From Melastoma dodecandrum (lineage: Eukaryota; Streptophyta; Magnoliopsida; Myrtales; Melastomataceae): a DNA stretch of 64,000 nt. Positions 37,720-50,774 of the stretch are shown here, piece after piece. The notes beneath the pieces are model-generated. The model was not told the DNA's origin. It worked only from the letters and a program-made list of their open reading frames with translations, and did no database searches. The DNA lies in contig JARUPY010000602.1 of the NCBI GenBank assembly GCA_029817715.1, positions 3,303,501 through 3,367,500 of the forward strand, in the 5' to 3' direction. Position 1 is the first letter of the stretch; every line of letters starts with the position of its first letter. Both the position numbers and the translations under genes were made by a program.

Positions 37720-39783
37720 GGATTTTGTCAAAATGTTTAGGTATGGATAATATGACCAGCAAAGGTTAAGAATGGAAAATAAAATGTCGTACCCTAAACG
37801 TAGCCAACACTCCAAAATAATATTTGTTCTAATGTAACTTTACCCCTGTAATTTTAATTTAAAAATTAGTGATTTATGCGTACAAAAATCTTAATGATGT
37901 AAGGTTTTAAGGTAGGTCGTTGGATAAAATTTTAATTGTTTGTCGGCTCCCTTGAACGACTCATTCAAAACCATTTTCGTAGTTAGAAAGAAAAAAACGG
38001 TAATAATGAGTCTCCTTGTAGGCTTGTCGGGTTCGAAACGGGTCGATATCGTTTTCCGTTCTGTAAATCCTAACGACACGATTATGATAATTACGTGCGG
38101 TGGAAATGCGAGGCTAGTTACGAGCGATATTCGTAAAAATATTTCGTATTTTAAGGTAATTGCATTCAAAATTTTTAAAATAATACATTTAACTCGATTT
38201 TATAAAAATCAAATTCACTTTCAAATTGTTTCGAATTCGCTTTCTAAAATTTGAGCTTTTTAAGCATAATATAAGGCGAACTCATATTTTCTTATGTCAA
38301 AAACTTAAGTCCTTCGAATTCGGCATTCAAAAAGCCGATTTGTTAAGGAGTGAACTCGATTTTTATAAAATCTATTTTAAAGTATTATTTTAGGAATTTT
38401 GAAAATGAATGCACGGAATATTTCTACGACAAGGTTAATTAGAAACAAAACTCGTGTAAACTGATATACAACCATGTCAAAACATCCCGAGTTAATAATA
38501 ATATAATCCCAATGTTTAACGTGAAGGGCCTCCCTTTTTATTGATGAATTGTTGCACCGTGCAAATAGCTTCTTCCCTAATACATCCGAAAATCCTAACA
38601 AAACTAGAATAGTTTGATTAAAATGATGGAGGATGGTAGTACTAAGATATGTTAATGAATCCATGCATTGTTGTGTTCCCAGAGTGAGGTTTGTCCGAAC
38701 ACGCCTTTGCTGGGGACTGTTTGAAACAGTCGTCCTCTACGTCCACTTCCTTCTTGTAGAAGGGTTGGGAAATAGTCTCACACCGGCTAGAAAAGGCCCG
38801 GGCCAAGTCCTTAAATATAGTTGGGACCCCTCACCTAACTGCTGGCTTTTAGGTGGAGGGCACCCCGACACACAATTTCAACATGGTATTTGAGTCAGAT
38901 TCGTCCTGTCGGACAAAGATTACGAATGAGAATCCCACCCCGATGTGAGAGTGTACAACAAGAAGAGGAAGCCGTAGTAGTAGTAGAGGCATGTCGAATT
39001 GGGGACTGATCGCAGGTTGTATTGCGGCAGAAGCCAGAGTATGGTCATTGGGACAATCCCCTTGAGCCCATCTATGTGGTCTAAGCTGAATGAAGGGCAC
39101 GAAATAGCGGTCGCAGTAGGATGACATATTTGAAACATTGGGATAAATCGAAAAAAAATTTTCAAAGTATACACTATATAATTGATAAGTTGGACAATCA
39201 TTCCCTTCCTATCACGAGTGACTAATTTACTTATTATCTTCCTATCACGTATTCATTCATCAACGATTTAAACCTTTTCGAAGAATCTTTGTTGTCCTGG
39301 GATTGTCGGCCACAAGAATGGGAAAGAAGAACGGACAATCCCACCCTTCTCATCCTCACATCTGGCTGCTTCTTCTAAATTATGTCATTTGAGGCATATA
39401 AATCTCCTACTAGATGAGATTATTTAGAGACTCAAAAAGGGGCAAATGGGAAAGTGGGTTTCCTCTCTTTTTTACAAGCCAACCCCACTTTGTGGGGGAT
39501 TTTGGGAGATTGTTGTTGTTGGGTCATGATGAATTTCTGCATTCGACATACATTGCACATAATTGGGTCTACAACGAGGCCCATAAGTTACCGTGAAGCT
39601 CAAGTCAGTGAAGTCCTAATCCTAAAGCCCCGTTCAGACTACTATACACAGTAGTCATGTGAACGAGGTTCAGGCAAAGGGTCAGCAGAAAGTGAGGCCA
39701 TTACCTAAAGGGCTTGTATTGACAGGGAAGGAGAAAGAGTTAATGTACTAACCCTGTACTAGTGGCGCTCTTTCATTCTCAGT

Positions 39784-41442
39784 TCACTCCAAGTCATCGT
39801 CCGACGCTTCCTCTTCGGGTAGTTCAAATGCGTCTACCTCTGCGAAGTAGGACTTCTGTTGCCTGATGAACTCTCGCAAGGACTCGCTAGCCTTCTCCAC
39901 GTCGTCAGGGGGTGGGTAAAGCTGCTTCTGTCTCAGAAAGTGATCGATATGCAATGTTATAATCACAAAAGTCTGTATATATTGTTAGTGATGAGTTCGG
40001 TATCCCATTAATTTCTGAAAGTGCTTAGCTAATACCCTAGGGGATCCTTGCTGTTTACTTCTTAATGTGCATGCCAGTTACCATGAAATGAAATAGAAAA
40101 GGATCATACCCTCTTGTTGGGAAGACTACATGATTTGTGTATTGATCTTATTCTCACTTTACTTGAGCTCGTATTCCGAACCTTTCTGCTTGGTATAATA
40201 CATGACTTGGATACAGCTCTATCTTCGACTTCACCAGGTCGTTTCCTGGCAGAGAACACCCACCTTACCAAATGTGAATTATCAGAATGCCCAGACATGC
40301 TATAATCCTTTCTTAAGAAATACGTTTCCAAAAAAGCATCACAAGATCAACCCAGAAACACAGAGAGCATGCTGCAACCCCATAGGCTTTCGCTTTCGCG
40401 TCTCTCTAAAATAGCAGTCATTTCATCACCGGATTAGAGAAGCATTGCATTAACCATGTTGTTAAAGAGCTGCCATAAGATCAATGACTGCTGTGAATGT
40501 TGCATGCCCAATCTAAGAACCGACCTAATTCTGCTGCTCCTTCTAGTATGGGAACTAGCACTGGAGGATGGCATCTCCTTCCCTTTACTATTCCTCCGAC
40601 AATAAATCGTCCCAAACTTGAAATCATGGCCTAAAACATGACAAAAGAACGATCACCACTCTCCTCCGGTTGAACAACCAAATGTCCCTCAAATCAAACA
40701 CATCAACTGGAAATTCCCAAAAGTACTATTACCAGAGAAAGAAGGCAGGAAGTCAAGAGAAGGTGTGGAATCAAGCCCTGAGAGATCGAAACACGTTCCC
40801 GGGGCATCTTCCTCAGTGGCTTCGACCCGAGAATCGTCCAGGAATGGCAATAAAAGAGCTTGCTTTGAGGAAGCAACGTCACTGGTAAGTCAACCCTAAC
40901 ATAGAAATCAATGCCCAATCTAATTGCAAAGAGGCAGAAACAACGCAGTGGCAGCTTACGAATGCCACCTTGCTCAATCTGGGAACTGACCTAACGTCCT
41001 CTTTGCTCATTCTATTAGGGGAAATGACACTTGAGCTCGCCACTTCCTTCCTTTTACACTTCCTAGTAGGCCCAGAATCCGAGCGATCGGAAATGACAGG
41101 ATGAATGCCAATGCCTAAAACAGAAGCAACGAATCGTCGTTCAAGGTCCTCGCTCGACTAGCCAATCCCTAGAGAGCAAGCAATCAACCTAATCACAGAA
41201 CACGAAATTCACATTACCCTACCAGAAGAAGACGATAATGGAGAGATAAAACACGTCCCTGGGACATCTCCCTCGCCAGCGGCTACTATGCGAGGATGGC
41301 ACGCCACGGTCCTGGGAGGACGTCCCTTCGAGGGGGCGAGGTCGTTCGTGAGGTCCGTAAGAGGACTCCTCCAGCTTCTGCAGTCGTCGGCACGGGATAT
41401 CGTCGGCGAGGGAGGCTGTTGGGACTTCTTCGCAGCTTCCAT
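39784..41442 (-). CDS. Sororin-like cohesion protein
   Basis: Six exons: 41442-41223, 41114-40991, 40881-40733, 40630-40525, 40245-40110 and 39927-39784 (292 aa, every phase agrees). The N-terminal WRSPLTDLTND resembles the short cohesin-regulator box of plant sororin. The C-terminal block KQLYPPPDDVEKASESLREF, then YFAEVDAFELPEEE, is the conserved sororin end. Sororin protects acetylated cohesin from WAPL in the nucleus. Exons 1-2 and 3-4 are diverged copies of each other, sharing PGTCF before a G/GT donor and K.KE..SSS before AG/GTC. A 38-nt G run (C on the coding strand) sits just upstream of the ATG. The locus position suggests At3g56250. I am sure of the exon chain, less sure of the exact start. 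Confidence 0.82.
40525..41290 (-). repeat. Internal two-exon tandem duplication
   Basis: The segment holding the end of exon 1 and exon 2 (~41290-40991) is repeated as exon 3 and exon 4 (~40815-40525), offset by 460-485 bp. On the plus strand AAACACGTCCCTGGGACATC aligns with AAACACGTTCCCGGGGCATC. The exon 2 and exon 4 starts both read GCCTAAAACA, and both exon ends share the donor AG/GTC. Confidence 0.8.
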
Positions 41443-41446
41443 TGGA

Positions 41447-41448
<2 letters not shown>

Positions 41449-41486
<38 letters not shown>
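41449..41486. repeat. Poly(G) run, 38 nt
   Basis: Thirty-eight G in a row followed by TT and eight more G, ending 7 bp before the sororin-like start codon. Length is likely unstable and hard to assemble. Confidence 0.9.
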
Positions 41487-41488
<2 letters not shown>

Positions 41489-42835
41489 GGGGGGGTTCCG
41501 CTTCTTCTTCTTCTTCTTCCTCAAGTTTAGGACGACTCGGGTCGCCCGCCATGGATGCAGAATTAAACTTCACGGTCGGGTCGGGATCCGGATACCGTAT
41601 GTTTTGGATGGGCCTGTGGTGATGTGGGTCCTAAAATAGGGGCCAATGATAATGGACTGAGACCATATAAGGATTACATGGGCTGGGTTCTGAATCTGGG
41701 CCGTTACTCTCTGAAATCCAACTTCTAACAAAGTCTGAGCCATATGTGTAGAACGTGTGATTATGGCAAGACGCTCAAAGTTATCGCGATAGAATCAACT
41801 AGCAAAGTCTCGCAATAAAGAAAAGAAATAAACATAAATAAAAATTGGTGCATCGAGTAGGTTACGTGAGACGATGAGCAAAATACAATCGAGAAAGATC
41901 AGATAAGATGGAGAGCCACCGCATATGAGGACGAGGGACTACAACGGGGATACAATGAAAGAAGCTACAAGCAAAGAGTCAATGCACACGTCTCTCCACT
42001 AAGTCCTCAGAATAAGGAAACATGATTCGCGACCTGACAATCACATTAAGAGTCGTGAAGACTTGGATTATCCGCCACATTTTCTCTCTTCTCTTCTTGT
42101 AAGCACTATATTTTCTGGTGTTTTGTTTACGAGGTTAGTATATGTTGTTCTTTGGCGATCACGGTTAGAACTAAAAATCGAATTCCTATTGTTCGTGAAC
42201 AAATATCCCTGACATTTTACGGCAAACAAGAATGAAGATAAAACGATCAAAATATGATCGGAATGAACCCGAATTGGACATGAACAAAAAAAAAAAAGTT
42301 CTTTAATGAAGATGTGTTCATTATGTGAAGTCCTACCTTGTACGTATGTCGTGTTTTCAGTGCAAACGTTTATAGATGTGTCTTTTTTTTTTTTTATCTT
42401 GACACACAAGGGGATGCAAAATCATCAAATTTTGGTGAATTCAGGGCACGGCCGAAGCTTCCTGGATTTGAGCCAACTTTTCATACAATTCCAAAACGAA
42501 AGTTATATAACTTGACACTCGAATGAAATTCCATACAGTTACACAGAAAGGAAAAGGAAAAGAAACGAAAGGGTATTCTTCTTCATCGAATAACACTGGA
42601 TGGGTGGTGAAAACCGATCCCTTTAACTTCAAAAGGACCTTCTTGATCACCACCTTTCCTATTCTTATTTCCCATCTTCCCAAAGGAGATTCTAAAATGC
42701 AATGCTATAACATCGCGATTTTACCCCCTTGGGGAATTCCAGAACACGATTTTTCTCCCCTGTTTTTCTCTCACTTCCTAGGCAAAAGAACACGTTTGCT
42801 CGACAGCAGGAGGGGACTGCAAACATATGCCCTGC
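41487..42835. other. Intergenic upstream of the sororin-like gene
   Basis: It holds the sororin-like promoter and the bHLH 3' flank. No further gene is supported; open frames on either strand lack domains. An alternative N-terminal extension frame for the sororin-like gene starts near 41549. Confidence 0.4.
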
Positions 42836-43895
42836 TCATTTCTCGTTGTTTTCGAACCAGTTCTTTACCGCCCGGACCACCGCGCTCTCGATCACCTGAG
42901 AATAGATTCCCCCGCCGCCCTCATCCTCATTCTGCCAAATGCAGATGTTCCTTTGATTAGTAAATGTCATACGGACGTGATGGCCGTAGCAAAAGAAGGA
43001 CAAAAATGTCATCTCGCGATCATACATAGAAGCCAAGAAGGGTCCATGTCTATATGTATGGTGTGTGATAAGAAGGGGAATGCATCATGTGAGAATAAGG
43101 TGTCATTTTGCTGCAATGATATATTACCATAAATATTCACATATGTAAAAATTACTATTGAGTTTTTTCTTATAGGTTCTACAAAGGTTGATGGAAATGA
43201 AAATCTTACATCTCCTCCAAAAGCCTGTAACTGGAAGTTTTTCGTACAAGAAACCCTAGCTTCCATCACGTTGAGTCCTAACTCCTCGAAAGCTTCCAGG
43301 ATCGACGAGAGCAGACCTGGGCAGCTCCTGTCCGAGAGGACTTGGATTAGGTAGCCCTTCTCTAGGGTTTCTACATTAACCTGCCGGAAACAAATTTGGA
43401 AGGGCTCTAGACCGGAAACTGGCACATGTGAAAGATCGACGCTCAATCGAATAACAAGGACCGAAATTTCTTGATACATGTATGTACCTCTGGCAAACGA
43501 GGCTGCTCGCTCGAGGAATCCGCAACGGATATATCTCGGCTCAATCTTTCCACCTTGTGTTTCAGTTCTTGGATGTAATTCGAAGCGTCCACAACGATTT
43601 CTGTCTCATCCATCTGCAAAAAACAACAAATAGGCACCAATCCATATCAATATTGGGATGTTACGTCGGAACAAATCGTTTAAGAAAAAGACCCGGCCAA
43701 ATGTAGGAACCGCCTGACCGATCAGGCTGTGAGAGCATAAACAATCACGCCAGACCGATAATAAAACCGTCATCCTCAATCAGAAGGGTGTTCAACTGAG
43801 GAAAGCAGTCTGCATACCGCATGGGAGTTGGTGATAGAACGGAGGACTTGAAGCTTCTCGCGAAGCGCGGCTCTCTTCTGCTCCCTCGATACCAT
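42836..43895 (-). CDS. Small bHLH-like regulator (SCREAM-like)
   Basis: Exons 43895-43818, 43613-43488, 43380-43210 and 42931-42836 give 156 aa. The N-terminus MVSREQKRAALREKLQVLRS is a reduced basic/helix 1 segment. Then come the loop and helix 2 (DETEIVVDASNYIQELKHKV). The third exon is an ACT-like regulatory domain (LIQVLSDRSCPGLLSSILEA, then LNVMEARVSC), and the last exon ends VIESAVVRAVKNWFENNEK. The basic region is too short for normal E-box contacts, so it may act as a dimer partner. The size and layout match At3g56220/At2g40435 as I remember them. Nuclear location is expected. Confidence 0.85.
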
Positions 43896-46800
43896 GACAA
43901 GACGAAATTATATCGAACTAAGGAGTTTACTTTCCCTCCCCGATTCGATTCCCTCCACTTCCCACGGGCTTCCTTTCCACTGCGCGGGTTCGAAGAAGAG
44001 GGGATTGAAGAGAGGGGAAGCATTAGCTCTGCATATATAACAACACCAACTCGAAACTCAACCCACCAGCTTTTCCTTTGGGTGTTCCCTTCCACACACA
44101 TGACTGCCTTCCTTTCAGTATGTGGGACAAAATCTATGCATGTGAATTGACCTTCTTGTCCCCACGAGAATCGCTGTGTCCTAAAACCATTTATTTTATT
44201 TTCTTCTCTCTTCCACCCCTCGTGAGCTGGAATCGAGAATAAAAATTCACCATGCCCAGATGACGTGGTCTGAGGACATGTTCTTATTATCTTACGGCCA
44301 CGAAGAAGAAAAAGAAAAGTTACACAAAGTCTAAGTGGTTTATTTTCTTCTCCCACAATCTTGGAGTTACCATCTTATCGTTTTATTACATACACACACA
44401 CACACACAAAAAAAACCCGGGGTCCATTTTTGTCCCAAGAGCTAATCTACAAGCCCCCCTAGTCCTACCCCCTCATGTACTCCTTATCATATGATACACA
44501 TAATCTAACGCAGAGATAAAGGTCTCGGGAAAAGTTATTGAATCATGTGTTCATTATGTGCCGACGCCATGTTGAATTCTCCATACTTTTTAAAAGGGTT
44601 TCAATAATATCCATACCTACTACAACTAGCTCGCACAAATGATATGTCTGTTTGTTTTTTTATTGTGTATGTATTGAAGGAGGGGGAGGGAGGGGGAATA
44701 ATTGACAGATCCAGTCTTTAGGAAAGGGACATTATGATCCCTGACAAGGAGAGAACAGTGAGTACCTCGAATAAGGCCGTGGGTTGGGAAGAGATGGAAT
44801 TATGAGCTCGTGAATGCGAAAAGGTTTTGTTGTTGTGCGTAATGTGACGAGTGAGTTGTGTTTGTGTGTTTTCTGCCCTCTGCATTTGCAGATCATCATC
44901 ATTCGGTAGCGAAGCCAGACAAGTGGTCCGGTCTAATTGAGGGAATTCGTCGCGCCCGTTGTGTTATTTCTGGGTCAGGGTTTCCGAGAATGCATTCCCC
45001 GCGTTAAGCACTCGATAAGGAGAATCGTGCCGAATGCCCGGAATGCATACTCATTCCATTTCTTAGTCGATCGCCACATGCTCAGCCCGACATAAGATAA
45101 AGTATGCCAACTGATCTCGATGTTTGGATCGCAGTACCCCATCGAAACGAAACCGAGCAATAATCATCCGATTAGAATGACTCCTATTCAGGAAGGAGGA
45201 AGCCGGGACCATACCGAAAGATGTGTGTGAGCGACTAGAGGAAGAGAAAGCGAACCAAGACAAAAGCAAGAGAGAAAGAAAACGAAATGAAAGAAAGCAA
45301 AGCCAGAAGGGATGCCTTTTCTCTTTCTCTTTTGTTATTTTTTATTTTTATTTTTATTTTTCTAGGGCTTGCTTGATTCTTTGGGATGCCTCCAAACTAT
45401 CCTCACGGGATCCTTTTCTTTTCTTCTTTTTTTTTCTAATTTTTTTTTTTTATCAAGCAATGCCCCGTTCTCTTTTTTTTTTAACACTTGGAAACCCATT
45501 TTTATCTCTTTTTTTTTTCCATTCTTTTCTTACATCATGCACATATTTCATATAACAGCCGTCATGTTTTGTCCAATTTCCCCCCCCCCCCCCACCCCCC
45601 CCCCCCCCCCCCCCCCCCCCCCGCCCCCCCCCCCCCCCACCCCCCCCCAAATCTTTCCTTTTTCCTTTTTACTCACCACAATCTTCAGTCTCTCTCTCCA
45701 CACGTGCCATTCCCCACTCCCTTTGTCTTCGTCCATGTTTTATTCACTCCGAGGGGTAACCTGGCTGGGGTGTGTCACATTTTTTTATAATACGATGACA
45801 TTTTACCAACGAACAAATTCTCGATCACGTACCTCACGTGCCCGTAAAACATTAGTCTAAGTTTGATCATGGCGGTAATACAGGAACTCGGTACGAACCA
45901 CAATAATTCGGACGCGTGACTGACTGGGACGACGACGACCACCTCGGGGGATGTAAACATGAGGGAGGGGTTGTGAGGTTGAGGAGACGTGATTTCATGT
46001 CCACCTTTTTGAAAATTTAATCGAGGGGGTTGGGTGGCCCCCTAACCTGCCATGAAATGTGTCCTCGTTTTTGTGACAAGATGCTTTAAAATATTACAAG
46101 AGGTTTGGATATGTGTTACCAACGAATTCGTTTACTAGTTGTAAGAATGGTACTACGACGTGCGTTTTCATCTTGTATGTATTTCACGTCTTTTCTCCTC
46201 TCTTTATCTGGGCCATGTAAAGGAAACTGTGCGTGTGTGTTCACGAGACTCAAAATCACACACCCAGACACGTTTGTATGAATTTCGTTGTTTCTCTCAT
46301 CTTTTTTTTTTCTTTATATTTTTTGTGATAGAGCTTTGTTTGGGGAGGACTCGAGGAGGGTGTTGTTACTTGGGTGTTGCATGACGATGTTGTCTACATT
46401 CCACTAGGACAAAAGAAATCAAACGTACTCGGAAGATACACACAAATAAAAACACTCCAATCCTATTCACATGTGTGCCCATTAATCATTACTACAAAAC
46501 AATGAGAGCAATAGCAAACCTCTTCCTCCCCCTCGGGGGAAAAAAGAGAGAAAAAGAAAAAGCTTTGTCAATCCTTTGTTGTAGACTTAGACCCCTCGCG
46601 GATGACCTCCGAAGTCGTGCAAAACATAAGCATATTTGGCCGAAAAGAGAAAATGAATCTCAAAGCGTTCGCAACTCCCCATTTGGAGCCTTAAATGCTC
46701 CTCGAAACCGGGTGAAGCCCTACAAACATATTACAGTATCATTTACAATTCCTTGTCTGCGAGCACGGCTTCGTGTTATCCTCATCTTCTGAAGGTTCGA

Positions 46801-49480
46801 ACCTCGTAAAAACCTCGACTTCGAAGTGGGTTTCTAGGGCTCTTTTCGAACGAAAAACCGTCGTCCATTGAGGTCCTCTCAGCCTGATTACAGCATGGGC
46901 AACATTTGTCCTCGGATATGTCTGCGCTCAAAGGAGAAACCCTCGAATTTCCTCCGCCAAGCTAAAATCACTGCTTGGTCAATTATTAAGAATCCATTCA
47001 TCAACGATTAGCTCATCACAGCTGACTAAAATCTGCAGATTTCCTTTACTGAAAAGAAGGGTTTTTTTATGTACAAAATTAACGTCATGAGAGCACAGCA
47101 CATAATGTGTTTTGCTGGTGACAATGCTGACCTGTACACGTTATTTTTTCCGCGTAAAATAATACGAGCATCAATTCATTTGTTGAGTTTCTTCGCGCAA
47201 CCTGACAGGATTAAATCCAGGAAAGGAATATTTCTTCGGGCCCCAATCATGGATTGAAAGCAATATCCCCAATTCTCTGAATCCAGGATAACTACATATA
47301 TAATATTAAAAAAAAACAGAAAATAAAAAGATTTCGTGATTCGATGTCGTATACTCTGTGTGATTCATGTACATATTTGCACATACGCTCTAAGGTAAAA
47401 AGCAAGCACGTACATTACAGATCGACTCGACAGGAAAATTCGCCGAAATTGCACTTATACGGCGATGTGTGCATAATAATCGTACGTTTCGGATGTATGT
47501 ATACTCCGTGTCCGTAAAAATGGATCAATGCCGTGTCGAATTGATGTTTTGGGGTCAATGTCGTTGGATGTGAACCTCTCTTCTTTATCCTTTTTCTCTT
47601 TTGTGTTTTTGCAAGGTTTGCCAGAGGGAAAAAAATTGCGGAAAGAAAAAAATAAACACACGTGACTTGCTCTTCGGGGAAAGTACATTCACATGCGAAT
47701 GCACAATTGCGATGGCAACAAAACTTTAGAAAAGAAGAGAGAAAAAAAAAACATTCTGAAATTATATAATACATATTTGTTTTTTTGGTTGGAACCAAAC
47801 CGTGTTCTCTGCATTTTCGACAGTGGAATGACAAGCAATATGAAACGGGGCCCCATTCGTCGTGCCAAATATACCAAGAGATATGTTACGATATAGACGC
47901 GCGCGAAGATATGTCCGATCGAAATTTATTACCTCAAATATTTGTATCGTCTAGTCGGATTCATGTGAACAAACTCTGATGCGCTTGAATTTATATGTTT
48001 TTTATTTGAAGGTTGAGCGTCACTAATCTTTTAGTTTTAGAGTTATGGTAGATGGGCCTGAAGTAAGATCCGTCCGTAAGGCCCATTTAGGAATTGGGCC
48101 TTCTTGTAAACCCAGTTGACACGGAGGAAGGATGCTGAAATAGTAGGTGAGATAAAATATTAGTGTGCGGTTCGTTTTTCATCTTTTCTTTTTGTTTGGT
48201 ATTTCATTTGGCAGTGCATGGAAATAAAATATAAAGGGATAACTTTAAGGTTTTGATGAACGCATGCATAGGTAGATTAATTTCCCTCCATACACCCTGA
48301 CGAGAAAAAAAGTAGTTACCCTGAAAAAAGAAACCCTGCCGTAAAAATAAAAATGAGGACCAATCACAAAAATTCATCCCTACTAACAAAAAGAAAATAA
48401 CAAATTTTCTTTACGAAATGAACCCAAGCGGATTTTTTCTTTTTTTACCTTACTTTTAAAAATTATTTTAAATTTTCTGATTTAGTATAATAGAGTGCTT
48501 TCATTGTCCGATATAGCTTATTTACTTTTAATTCCGATGTAGGTGATAAAATATTGATATGTGAAACTAACTTTGAATCGATTTAGAGATTCTTCCATAA
48601 TTTAGGGACACAAATTGATATTTTGTCACTCACGTCGGATAAAACTAAAGTTAAAAATTAGTCACGTTAGATGACTTTATTACGGTAAATATTGACTTAT
48701 AATGTCATAATTAAGTCATAAAAGATTTAAAATATCAATTTAAGCCACAAAAAAGTTTTAGAGGACATGTCATTAAGTAAAGTCATTTTAAAATTAGAGG
48801 AATATTATTTGGTTCGTAAAATAATTTGTGAAATGGGTCCACCAAACTCAATTCGTCGATGCCAATAACTCGAAGTCACTAAAGTTTAGTTTTTTTAAAA
48901 AATAGAGTTAAAAACTTCGAGTTTCATCCAAAATGAGGAAAAGAGGAGGAAAGGGGAACATGAAGGGGAAAAAAGAGACGATGAATTCGAAATTTCTAAG
49001 GAAGAAAAGGGGAAAGGAGAAAAGTAGACGACTCTTTTTGCGAACCAATACTATTGTCACGATGAATTATGAGTTTTATTATGAAATAAAGCTCATTAAA
49101 ATTTAGGGTTACAAATAGATATTTTATTATTATCGAATGTTGAATTAGAGAAAAAGAAATAGGGTGAATAGCTAAATATTTTTCATGTTTCGTTTTTACT
49201 TTATGAGCTAACCGCGAAAGTAGAGCAAAGAAATGAAATGATGGGCTTTCGAGTGTCTCCCTTCATCCTCCGTGTACAAATTTTGATATGTTCTTATCTC
49301 CGAACACGGTTGTGGAAACCCGTGGGCTTTATTGGGCCATGGGCCTATTTGAGGCCCGTTCCAGTTCATTCATGGGCTCAGTCGAGACGAATTCATTATC
49401 CTTTCATTATACAAATAGAAAAACCAGAAGAGAAGCCGCGCCTCGCCATCGCTCGCCAGCCGCGATGATTTGAATCTGGA
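43896..49480. other. Long intergenic region
   Basis: About 5.6 kb in which I can support no gene. It has a large C tract (45580-45649), T-rich and A-rich runs and scattered CACGTG (near 45711 and 45840). Small open frames near 46470-47000 have no recognisable domain. Confidence 0.45.
45580..45649. repeat. Poly(C) tract, ~70 nt, interrupted
   Basis: Almost pure C over 70 bases, with only a few A or G interruptions. Confidence 0.9.
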
Positions 49481-50774
49481 AGGGAGGAGGTGAAGAATGG
49501 AATAATCGCTTTCGGGCGTCGGAGTTCTTGAACAGACGCCGTGATTCTTGATGAGCTACGACCATTGGGGTCGTGTAACGGCCCAGTTCTTTGGATTTTA
49601 GGATTTTGCTGGGTCTGATTTCGTCCAGATGTCCATCATCTGCAGTTCTGGATTCCCCTGATCTGTTTGCTGCTCATGAAGCTTGCAGGAACTCGGATTT
49701 CCAGCCCCTGATTTATTTCCTTCATTACTGAGCAGATGAGAAGTCCGTGGAAACCAACGAGAACTGGCATTTCATTGTGGCAACATTCTATTTCTCCGAA
49801 CAAGATTCGCTAGTGATGCTGAACCATATCCCTATTCTTACTTAAAATGCTCAGAACTGGATTTATCTCGCCGTCTGTTCGAGAATTTACTAGGGAGGTG
49901 CACAATGTAGAGGTGCACACGTTGTAGAGGAGCACGCGTTACACGTTGTAGAGGTGCAACGTGGCTTCTACTATCATCTACAGAGAACACTGTAGAGGTG
50001 CACACTTTGTTCTCTGAGATGATAGTAGAAGGCTTATAGCCAAGAAGATTCTCTCCATCTCGCCTGATTGCTCATGTCTAATGCATATCTACAAACTGGA
50101 AATCCTCGAGATGGAATTGGCATGAGAGAGGTCATGAAGGAGCTGTGTCAGGAAGGAACCAGGCAGTAGTTGGATCTATATGGATGGACTATGGAGTCCT
50201 TAGTAAGTTCTTCGCTGTAGATAAAAGCAGCATACACAAAAAGAGAACATCTATTCCACTTTACACGATCTGGTAATGAAAATGCAGCAAACGGTTTATG
50301 AGCCTGAACTCAGTTGCCTGTAGATTTTGAATTAGTGGTAATGACGTGGAGCTTGAATTGAGTTGTCTGAGAAAGTTAAAATCATACTTCGTGTTATTTT
50401 CAGGACTTCCATTAGTTTTCTTTGATGAAGTTGATTCCTTTTTAGAATACTTTACTTTATAGTTTAGGTTGATTTATGTGAAACGTCAAACTTTTCCTGG
50501 AGTAACTGCTAGTTGCATCCTCGAGTGACAACACTTCTCTCTATTCAACTGATTTTGCATTTCATTTAGATATTGACATACATAATCAACACTTACCTGT
50601 CCTCTGTTATCCTTTAAATATATGTAACAGCTTAGAAATCAGATTGTGTATTCTGAAAATTATGAAACCAGAAGAAAAGGAGATGTTCTACAAAATATCT
50701 TCTAGCAGGCTATTCATTTGAAGAGTATTTTCTGGCAGGCTATTCATTTGAAGAGCACCAGAAAAGTGGTTTTT
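49481..50774. other. Unassigned region with repeats and a hairpin
   Basis: No coding gene is supported. GTAGAGGTGCA or close variants recur at ~49910-50003, next to a strong hairpin (49963-50033). A short duplication TCTGGCAGGCTATTCATTTGA / TCTAGCAGGCTATTCATTTGA-like occurs at 50700-50755. It could be a non-coding transcript or repeat debris. Confidence 0.45.
49963..50033 (+). repeat. Inverted repeat able to form a ~25-bp hairpin
   Basis: Arm 1 (49963-49989) and arm 2 (50008-50033) pair over ~25 bp with one mismatch and one bulged A, with an 18-nt loop. The core TTCTACTATCATCT pairs with AGATGATAGTAGAA. The length is like a short miRNA precursor, but no known family sequence was recognised. 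Confidence 0.7.

Larger units (their letters stand above)
36234..39783. other. Intergenic region with repeat relics
   Basis: No supported gene. It contains a decayed TRIM-type LTR (37395-37510), an AT microsatellite (37692-37719), and a possible second LTR/primer-site relic (~38760-38905, ending TTCAACATGGTATTTGAGTCAG). A minus-strand stretch at 36840-37190 looks coding-like but has in-frame stops. Confidence 0.45.

Noticed and set aside
41288..41639. Plus-strand Gly-rich frames near 41.4 kb
   Set aside because: Produced by the 38-nt G run and antisense to the sororin-like first exon.
45453..45860. Long Pro-rich or Gly-rich open frames
   Set aside because: They are translations of the poly(C) tract and lack splice or domain support on either strand.
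46475..46792. Open frame of 105 codons (+), and a short minus frame MRITRSRARRQG
   Set aside because: Neither shows a domain or a consistent exon chain; noted only.
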